From Cellvibrionales bacterium UBA1969 (lineage in GTDB: Bacteria; Pseudomonadota; Gammaproteobacteria; Pseudomonadales; UBA7434), in the NCBI GenBank assembly GCA_002339085.1, contig DDDX01000050.1, positions 17,804 through 55,854 on the forward strand: 38,051 bases of DNA, read 5' to 3'. A program made the position numbers and the translations under genes. The notes below the pieces were generated by a model, which saw only the letters and a list, made by a program, of their open reading frames with translations, did not search any database and had not been told where the DNA came from. Of this stretch, positions 31,750-38,051 are shown one piece after another. Every line of letters starts with the position of its first letter. The first letter of the stretch is position 1.

Positions 31750-32994
31750 TTGGTACACTCTATCGATCAGCAAGCATCAAAGAAACTGCCCTCTTATAGC
31801 GATCAGCGTGCTTCGGTATCGATATTAGGTAGTACTGGATCCATCGGGCAAAGTACCTTGGCAGTATTGGCCGCGCATCCTGAGAGATATGATCTCTATG
31901 CCTTGTCAGCAAATACCAGAGTTGATTTACTGCTTGAGCAATGTCTAACATGGCATCCTAATTATGCAGTGATTAATGACTCAAGCAAAGCCGACTGGTT
32001 GGCAATTGAGTTTAAAAAAGCCGGTTTATCGACTGAGTTATTGGTCGGCGAAGTAGGGCTTGATGCGATTGCATCTGATGATCAAGTCGATATTGTTATG
32101 GCCGCTATTGTTGGTGCAGCTGGGTTGCAGTCGACACTCGCGGCGGTTACTACCGGCAAAAAAGTCTTACTGGCAAATAAAGAGTCATTAGTGATGGCTG
32201 GACCTTTATTTATGACTGCGGTTAAATCATCGAATGCAGTTTTATTGCCAATTGACAGTGAGCATAACGCGATTTTTCAATGTTTACCTCAATCAAGTCT
32301 TTCAGACTCGACTAAAAAGACAGCCTTTACTGAGATCAAAAAGATTTTATTAACCGGCTCAGGTGGGCCTTTTAGGACTTTGCCTATACGTGAGTTTTCT
32401 GAGGTCACACCAGAGCAGGCCTGCAGTCATCCAAACTGGTCAATGGGGAGAAAGATCTCTGTCGATTCTGCAACAATGATGAACAAGGGATTAGAATTAA
32501 TAGAAGCTTGCTATTTATTTGATTGCAAACCATCGTTGATAGAAATTTTACTGCATCCGCAGAGTATTATTCATTCCATGGTCGAGTACGTTGATGGCTC
32601 TGTATTGGCTCAACTGGGTCAGCCTGATATGCGAATTCCCATTGCCCATGCCTTGGCGTGGCCGCAACGCATGAGTTCCGGTGTTCAAAGTCTAGATTGG
32701 CAAGCATTGAATGCATTAAGCTTTGAGTCTCCCGATCTGCAACGTTTTCCGAGCTTGGCTATAGCGCGACAGGTGGCGAACGATGCAATTAGTTCCTCCA
32801 TTATTTTTAATGCTGCGAATGAAGTCGCTGTTCAATCGTTTCTCGATAATAGGCTGAGCTTTACTGATATTATCACTGTAGTCGAAGAATCGTTGGCAAA
32901 AATACCCAGTTCGGAACCAAGTTCGCTTATTGATATCAAAACAGTTGACGAAGAGGCGCGTCGAATAGCTGGCTCAATAATAGCCTGTCTGTAG
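31750..32994 (+). CDS. dxr: 1-deoxy-D-xylulose 5-phosphate reductoisomerase
   Basis: Dxr (IspC) makes 2-C-methyl-D-erythritol 4-phosphate using NADPH in the MEP isoprenoid pathway, which supplies UppS encoded two genes upstream. The NADPH motif is ILGSTGSIGQSTL (about 25-37). The catalytic metal-site region is LPIDSEHNAIFQCL. SVDSATMMNKGLELIEACYL and NAANEVAVQSFLDNRLSF are further family blocks. At 414 residues it carries ~20 extra N-terminal residues if TTG 31750 is used; no later start before the cofactor loop was found. Confidence 0.96.
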   Translation: MVHSIDQQASKKLPSYSDQRASVSILGSTGSIGQSTLAVLAAHPERYDLYALSANTRVDLLLEQCLTWHPNYAVINDSSKADWLAIEFKKAGLSTELLVGEVGLDAIASDDQVDIVMAAIVGAAGLQSTLAAVTTGKKVLLANKESLVMAGPLFMTAVKSSNAVLLPIDSEHNAIFQCLPQSSLSDSTKKTAFTEIKKILLTGSGGPFRTLPIREFSEVTPEQACSHPNWSMGRKISVDSATMMNKGLELIEACYLFDCKPSLIEILLHPQSIIHSMVEYVDGSVLAQLGQPDMRIPIAHALAWPQRMSSGVQSLDWQALNALSFESPDLQRFPSLAIARQVANDAISSSIIFNAANEVAVQSFLDNRLSFTDIITVVEESLAKIPSSEPSSLIDIKTVDEEARRIAGSIIACL

Positions 32995-33045
32995 TCGCTG
33001 AGCAGTTTTGAGTTTCCCTATTGCAAAGGATAGAGAGGTTTTTTG

Positions 33046-34398
33046 GTGAGTTTTTCCCTGGTCGGTTTCTTTATTTTGACCTTAACGATTTTGGTTTTTG
33101 TTCATGAGTTTGGCCATTTTTGGGTGGCTAGACGTTGTGGTGTCAAGGTTCTAACCTTTTCTATAGGTTTTGGTCCGGTAATTTTTCGTAAGCTTGACCG
33201 ATACGACACAGAGTGGTGTATTTCTGCGTTGCCATTAGGTGGCTACGTTAGAATGCTTGACGATCGTGACGCCGTGGTTGCCAAAGAGTTGCGCAGAGAA
33301 TGCTTTACTTACCAGTCGCCATTGGCGAAAGCGGCGATTGTGGTGGCAGGGCCCTTAGCTAATTTTATATTGGCAGTATTACTCTACAGCTTCGTTAATC
33401 TGTTAGGGGTAACCCATAAAGTCCCTGTTGTCGGCGAGGTTAGACCCGACATGCCTGCTTTTTATGCCGGTTTTGAGCGGGGGCAAAAGATCCTAGCTGT
33501 TAACGGCGTGGAAGTGGCCAGTGTCTATGACTTGAATTTGCAGTTAGCTGCGCTGGTGGGCGAAACAGGGGATCTATCATTTGAGCTTCAATCTCAGGAT
33601 GATAATGGTGTTGCCTCAGTGAGCATTCCAATTACTCGTTGGCTCAACATGCAGCAACGGCCCGATTTTTATCATGCGCTCGGTTTTGAGCTTTATTACC
33701 CGGACTCGCCGGCAGTAATCGCTGAAGTATTACCCTCGAGTCCGGCCAGTCGTGCTGGCATTATGGCAAACGACACTCTCATTGCGATTAATGGACTCAA
33801 AGTGCAGCACTGGCCAAGCGCCATTGACACGATAGCCGGTCAGCCAAATACAACGCTTCACCTTGATGTGCTACGAAGTGACGAGATTATTCAGTTGCAG
33901 TTAGTGACGGAGGCGGTAAAAAACGAGGTAGGTAAGACGGTTGGACGCATAGGTGTTAAGGCTATGCCGGTAGATTGGCCGAAAGACTTACTATTGGTTA
34001 AGCGTTTTTCTTTCTTTGCAGCCATTGAGCATGGCTGTATTCAAACCTATGAGATGATCGTGTTTACAGTCGAATCAATGAAAAAGCTCATTATGGGTTT
34101 AATTTCACCCGCTAATTTAGGCGGGCCGATATCCATTGCTAAAATGGCCACTGCCTCTGCTGGCTCAGGTTTCATCCCTTTTCTAAGTTTTTTGGGCCTA
34201 CTATCGGTCAGTTTAGGTGTTTTGAACTTATTGCCTATACCTGCACTTGATGGCGGTCAATTATTAACCATTTCTGCAGAGGCTATTCTTAAACGACCGT
34301 TGCCAGATTGGTTTTTATTGTGGTTTCAACAGCTCGGTTTATTGTTGATTTTGAGTATAATGATCCTAGCTATTTTTAATGATATAAAACATTTTTAG
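33046..34398 (+). CDS. rseP: Site-2 protease RseP
   Basis: RseP is the inner-membrane zinc protease that cuts RseA to release sigma-E and clears signal peptides. HEFGH (His20, Glu21, His24) lies in the first membrane helix. Two PDZ domains span about residues 120-300 (VRPDMPAFYAGFERGQKILA; LPSSPASRAGIMANDTLIAI). The C-terminal metal ligand motif is LLPIPALDGGQLL. In-frame TTG 33043 is one codon earlier, but GAGAGG is seven bases before GTG 33046. bamA follows 12 bases later, as in the usual envelope operon. Confidence 0.97.
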   Translation: MSFSLVGFFILTLTILVFVHEFGHFWVARRCGVKVLTFSIGFGPVIFRKLDRYDTEWCISALPLGGYVRMLDDRDAVVAKELRRECFTYQSPLAKAAIVVAGPLANFILAVLLYSFVNLLGVTHKVPVVGEVRPDMPAFYAGFERGQKILAVNGVEVASVYDLNLQLAALVGETGDLSFELQSQDDNGVASVSIPITRWLNMQQRPDFYHALGFELYYPDSPAVIAEVLPSSPASRAGIMANDTLIAINGLKVQHWPSAIDTIAGQPNTTLHLDVLRSDEIIQLQLVTEAVKNEVGKTVGRIGVKAMPVDWPKDLLLVKRFSFFAAIEHGCIQTYEMIVFTVESMKKLIMGLISPANLGGPISIAKMATASAGSGFIPFLSFLGLLSVSLGVLNLLPIPALDGGQLLTISAEAILKRPLPDWFLLWFQQLGLLLILSIMILAIFNDIKHF

Positions 34399-34476
34399 GT
34401 TGTTGATATTTTGCCTTTTTTCAGTCCAAAAGACGTTACTCGAGAGGAGTTTATTGATACTTCGAGGGCCTATACA

Positions 34477-37062
34477 TTGCACCTCGTACAGCGTATCCGA
34501 GTTGCTTATAGGTTTGTTTTAACTGTGCTGATGTGCATTTATTGTGCCTTTGCTCAGAGCCAACAAATTCGCGATATTCGTATCGAAGGTTTGCAACGGG
34601 TAACGGCAGAGTCAGTCTTTTCGGTGCTGCCTTTTGCCATTGGTGATTCCATCACGACCAGTAATACTGCTAATTTAACCCGCGCTATTTTTTCTACTGG
34701 TAATTTTCAAAATATTGAAGTTGGTATTGATGGCGATGTCCTTATCTTAAAATTAGAAGAAAGGCCATCAATCAGCGAAATCAATATCGAGGGTAATAAA
34801 GCCATTCAAACTGATGCACTACTGGAAGGGCTTGAAGCACAAGGAATGGCAGAGGGTAGAGTGTTTCGTCGCGCGACTTTGGAAGGCATGCGTAGAGAGT
34901 TGGCCCGACAATATGGCTCACAAGGGCGGTATGACGCAGAGATAACCACGGATATTGTCGCCAAGCCACGTAACCGCGTCGCTGTTGATATTTTAATTGA
35001 TGAAGGCAGCGTTGCTAAAATTGCCCAAATTAATGTGGTGGGCAATAAAGATTATAGTGACCAACAAATATTAGATCTGATGGAGTTAAAGGATCGCGGT
35101 TTACTTAATAGCATAAGGGGTAAGAAAAAATATGCTCGTGAAAAACTGTCGGGTGATCTTGAGAGCATTAATGATTTCTACCTTAACCGAGGCTATATCC
35201 AATTTCGTTTGAAAGCGGCACAAGTATCGGTCGACCCGAATAAAGATTCTGTTTATGTGACGGTTAATATTGATGAAGGTGAGCAATACACAGTTAATAA
35301 AGTTGAATTGGCGGGGGACGTTAAAGATCAAGCCGATACTTTAGAGCGCGTTTTCTTATTACCTAAAGGGGCTATCTTTTCACAAGCCATGGTTACGCGA
35401 ACGGAAGAGATTATGAAGCGAGTGATGGGTAATGAAGGTTATGCCTTTGCCGAGATAAACAGTAGCCCTAAAGTTAACGAAGAGGATAAAACCGTTGACG
35501 TTACTTTTTTTGTTGAGCCGGGTAAGCGGACTTATGTTCGTCGTATCGAATTTGAAGGAAATTATAAGACAGCTGATGAAGTGTTACGCAGAGAGATGCG
35601 TCAGCTAGAAGGGGGACTGGCATCGACAGAGTTAATTGAGTTATCGAGAAAGCGACTTGAGCGGTTAGGATTTTTTAAAGAGGCGACAGTAGAAACACCG
35701 GCAGTGCCGGGTGTTGATGATCTAATTGATGTCAACTTTGAGGTTGAGGAGCAGTCCTCAGGAAGCATTTCTGCTTCTTTGGGTTATTCTCAAGATGTGG
35801 GGATGATATTCGGCGCTGACTTCCAGCAAAATAATTTCTTGGGTACCGGTAAGCAGGTGGGCATTCAAGCGAATAGAAGTCGGTTTCGCACCACTTACGG
35901 CATTAACTATGTCAATCCTTATTATACTGAAGATGGAGTGAGTCGAGGTTTCAGTTTGTTCTTCAGTGAAACCAACTTTGATGAGATAAATATCGCTAGT
36001 TACAGCACTAACCGATTTGGCGGTTCGGTTATTTTTGGTTATCCTATTAATGAAACGCAGTCTTTGCGCTTTAGTGTTGGCTATACTGAAACGGAAATTG
36101 AAACAGGCGCATATGCGGTCCAAGAGATTATTCGCACGCCAATGCCTGATCTGCTGCAACCGGGCGTGGCGTATTTTCTCGACTTAGACAATCAAGCTCT
36201 AACGAGTCAGGTGTTTTCAGGTCAGATTGTCGATCCTAACATCGATTTGGAGCTCACAAGTCTTGATATGTTTGCGATTGATGAGGGTGAACAAGGCTTT
36301 GTTGATCAGCAAGGTGATAGCTTTGGCTCATTTCTATTGAATGCCAGTTGGCGTGAATCCACGTTGAATCGCGGTATTTTGGCGAACCGTGGTCACTCCA
36401 ATCGTATCTCCATCGAAGCTACTGCGCCAGGTGGCGATGTTGAATATTTCAAACTCAGTTATGAAGGTCAAATTTTCTTTCCTTTAGGCCAGTTTACGCT
36501 TCGCCTTAATGGTGAGTTGGGTTATGGCACAGGTTATGGTAATACAGATGAGCTGCCATTTTTTGAAAATTATTTGGCCGGTGGTTTTGGTTCGGTGAGA
36601 GGCTATGAGAGTAATAGCTTGGGTCCTAGAAGTTCTTCCTCCCGTCGCTATGAATATGGGCAGGCGACTATAGCACCAAACATAACGCTGCCTATTTACC
36701 TAAAAGGCACAGATGACCTGTTTGTCACTACTGCATGGGACCCTGATCCAGAGCCGTTCGGTGGCAATATTCTTTTTCAAGGCAGTGTTGAATTATTATT
36801 TCCTCTGCCATTCTTAGAAGATCAGCGTTCGGTGCGATCAGTTATTTTTTATGATTTGGGTAACGTTTTTTCAGACCATTGCCGAACTTCGCAAAGAAAC
36901 TGTACAGACTTTGATATGTCTGAGCTTCGCAGTTCTGCTGGCGTTGCATTCACTTGGTTGTCAGGTTTTGGGCCGCTGTCCTTCAGTTTTGGCTTTCCGC
37001 TTGAGTATGGCCTTTATGATGAACGTGAGTCTTTCCAGTTTTCTTTAGGCCGTGCATTTTAA
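34477..37062 (+). CDS. bamA: Outer membrane assembly factor BamA
   Basis: BamA inserts beta-barrel proteins into the outer membrane. It has five POTRA domains (first begins IRDIRIEGLQRVTAESVFSV) and a C-terminal 16-strand barrel with the VRGYE motif in GGFGSVRGYESNSLGPR. It ends in FQFSLGRAF with the terminal aromatic residue. TTG 34477, eight bases after GAGGG, gives 861 residues with a normal signal peptide (VAYRFVLTVLMCIYCAFAQS). The frame is open to TTG 34411, which would put 22 unusual residues in front. E. coli BamA is 810 residues; the extra length is mainly in the barrel. Confidence 0.96.
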   Translation: MHLVQRIRVAYRFVLTVLMCIYCAFAQSQQIRDIRIEGLQRVTAESVFSVLPFAIGDSITTSNTANLTRAIFSTGNFQNIEVGIDGDVLILKLEERPSISEINIEGNKAIQTDALLEGLEAQGMAEGRVFRRATLEGMRRELARQYGSQGRYDAEITTDIVAKPRNRVAVDILIDEGSVAKIAQINVVGNKDYSDQQILDLMELKDRGLLNSIRGKKKYAREKLSGDLESINDFYLNRGYIQFRLKAAQVSVDPNKDSVYVTVNIDEGEQYTVNKVELAGDVKDQADTLERVFLLPKGAIFSQAMVTRTEEIMKRVMGNEGYAFAEINSSPKVNEEDKTVDVTFFVEPGKRTYVRRIEFEGNYKTADEVLRREMRQLEGGLASTELIELSRKRLERLGFFKEATVETPAVPGVDDLIDVNFEVEEQSSGSISASLGYSQDVGMIFGADFQQNNFLGTGKQVGIQANRSRFRTTYGINYVNPYYTEDGVSRGFSLFFSETNFDEINIASYSTNRFGGSVIFGYPINETQSLRFSVGYTETEIETGAYAVQEIIRTPMPDLLQPGVAYFLDLDNQALTSQVFSGQIVDPNIDLELTSLDMFAIDEGEQGFVDQQGDSFGSFLLNASWRESTLNRGILANRGHSNRISIEATAPGGDVEYFKLSYEGQIFFPLGQFTLRLNGELGYGTGYGNTDELPFFENYLAGGFGSVRGYESNSLGPRSSSSRRYEYGQATIAPNITLPIYLKGTDDLFVTTAWDPDPEPFGGNILFQGSVELLFPLPFLEDQRSVRSVIFYDLGNVFSDHCRTSQRNCTDFDMSELRSSAGVAFTWLSGFGPLSFSFGFPLEYGLYDERESFQFSLGRAF

Positions 37063-37092
37063 TTATTATTGTTTATTTTTTGGAGAATCTCA

Positions 37093-37659
37093 GTGAAATA
37101 TTATTATCTTTTTAACGATTACTTAGTTCAATTATTTAAAACACTTATCGTTGCATCTGCCTTGGCATTGTCTGCTTTGGTTTATGCTCAGTCTGAATCG
37201 AACGAGGCAGAAAAAATTGCTGTCGTCGATGTTCAGTTAGCGGTTTTGCAAACAGAGCAGGCGCAAGCACAGTTAGCTGAGCTTAAAGAGCAAGATGATT
37301 TTAAAAAGAATTTAAAAGCGGTTAGCGATATTGAGGCCGAATTAAAAGTCATGGTTGAGGCTTATCAAAAAGACCGTGCAGTGATGAGCGCGCAAAAACG
37401 TGCTGAAGAAGAAAAGCGCATTGTTGAAAAGCAGAAAGATGGCAATTATATCGCGACAAAATTACAGCAATCACGTAAAGAGTGGGCTGAAATGGCGATG
37501 GAAGCGCAAGCGAAAAATTTAACTCGGGTCTTACAGAATCTCGTTGAAGAGCAGGGTATTGGTTTGTTACTTCGTGCTGATGGCGGTGTGGTGTTGCATG
37601 CAGGACCCCGATATGATATTTCGCTGCAAGTAACTGAGCGACTCAATCAGATTAAATAG
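37093..37659 (+). CDS. skp: Periplasmic chaperone Skp (OmpH)
   Basis: Skp holds unfolded outer-membrane proteins in the periplasm for delivery to BamA. GTG 37093 with GGAGA six bases upstream gives a 188-residue precursor with a signal peptide (KTLIVASALALSALVYAQS). The mature protein starts with a typical IAVVDVQLAVLQTEQAQ strand, continues as long charged helices, and ends in a small beta body. TTG 37069 would extend it by eight residues but lacks a ribosome site. It lies between bamA and lpxD, as in other gammaproteobacteria. Confidence 0.93.
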   Translation: MKYYYLFNDYLVQLFKTLIVASALALSALVYAQSESNEAEKIAVVDVQLAVLQTEQAQAQLAELKEQDDFKKNLKAVSDIEAELKVMVEAYQKDRAVMSAQKRAEEEKRIVEKQKDGNYIATKLQQSRKEWAEMAMEAQAKNLTRVLQNLVEEQGIGLLLRADGGVVLHAGPRYDISLQVTERLNQIK

Positions 37660-37682
37660 TGTTTTTAGATAAGAATAACCGA

Positions 37683-38051
37683 ATGAATATTGAGCCAGAA
37701 AAGCCGCATCCTATCTATACCTTGCTTGAAATAGCAGGTTTGCTCGATGCTGAATTACGTATCAGTAAAGATGCTGATCAGGATGTCCGCATTGAGGGTT
37801 TGGCTAGCCTTGCATCAGCGTCTGAAAACACCGTATCATTTTTAGCTAACGCTAAGTATCGTTCAGAGTTAACCTCGACTCGTGCAGCTGCGGTCATCTT
37901 GTCGGCGGATGATGCGGAATATTCACCGGTTGCTTGCTTAATTCACGAAGAGCCTTATCTTGCCTATGCTAAATTAAGTCATTATTTTAACCCGCGGCCT
38001 AAACCGGTATTAGGTATTCTCTCTTCAGCGGTAATTGCGAGTAATGTTAAA
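37683..38051 (+). CDS. lpxD: UDP-3-O-acylglucosamine N-acyltransferase LpxD, 3' end outside window
   Basis: LpxD adds the second hydroxyacyl chain in lipid A synthesis. Only the first 123 residues are present, and the frame is open to the last base. They cover the N-terminal uridine-binding domain: IEGLASLASASENTVSFLAN, then AKYRSELTSTRAAAVILS, and the YLAYAKLSHYFNPRPKP block that leads into the hexapeptide-repeat helix. ATG 37683 follows skp by 23 bases. Confidence 0.95.
   Translation, partial: MNIEPEKPHPIYTLLEIAGLLDAELRISKDADQDVRIEGLASLASASENTVSFLANAKYRSELTSTRAAAVILSADDAEYSPVACLIHEEPYLAYAKLSHYFNPRPKPVLGILSSAVIASNVK

Noticed and set aside
35758..36159. A 133-residue - strand open frame within bamA
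   Set aside because: It is fully inside the BamA barrel coding region with no supporting signals.
1..38051. CRISPR arrays, tRNA or rRNA genes, insertion sequences, integrases
   Set aside because: No regularly spaced repeats, cloverleaf-like or rRNA sequences, or transposase/integrase proteins were recognised in the window.

Overview
The window reads as the chromosome of a gammaproteobacterium of roughly mid-40s percent GC. The evidence is the standard gammaproteobacterial block rpsB-tsf-pyrH-frr-uppS-cdsA-dxr-rseP-bamA-skp-lpxD, a polar-flagellum gene order like that of Pseudomonas and Vibrio (fliF to fliR, flhB, flhA, flhF, flhG, a PomA/MotC-type stator, parC, parP, DUF2802), and three GG-N10-GC (sigma-54 type) promoter candidates in front of flagellar genes. 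The lipid/steroid-style accessory enzymes hint at a marine group near Cellvibrionales/Spongiibacteraceae, but that placement is a guess.

Bases 1-11664 (+): flagellar rotor and export genes fliF (5' end missing), fliG, fliH, fliI, fliJ, then an inserted two-gene partner-switching module (STAS protein plus HATPase kinase), then fliK, a decayed fliL, fliM, fliN, fliO, fliP, fliQ, fliR. Bases 11798-15665: a four-gene metabolic insert not normally part of this cluster, with an NAD-dependent epimerase on + facing a three-gene - strand operon (sulfotransferase, short-chain dehydrogenase, luciferase-like monooxygenase). Bases 15827-21489 (+): flhB, flhA, flhF, flhG, with sigma-54 candidates before flhB and flhA and matching GTGTC/GACAC inverted repeats before flhA and flhF. 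Bases 21490-26417 (+): an unrecognised protein, the stator pair motC/motD, the polar-array positioning pair parC/parP, and a DUF2802 protein. Bases 26418-38051 (+): the translation, isoprenoid and envelope block, beginning with a strong rpsB promoter and leader and ending inside lpxD.

The flagellar genes encode the MS ring and C ring (FliF, FliG, FliM, FliN), the export gate and its ATPase (FliO, P, Q, R, FlhA, FlhB, FliH, I, J), the hook-length ruler (FliK), number and placement control (FlhF, FlhG), and the motor (MotC, MotD). What is missing is as informative. fliL survives only as fragments. fliA, cheY, cheZ, cheA, cheB and canonical cheW, which usually lie between flhG and the DUF2802 gene, are absent; an orphan protein sits in their place while the array-positioning pair remains. 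FlhF has lost most hallmark residues of its SRP-type GTPase, and FlhG lacks the N-terminal helix motif that stimulates FlhF in other species. Together these suggest a remodelled polar flagellar system. No tRNA, rRNA, CRISPR array, transposase or integrase was seen.
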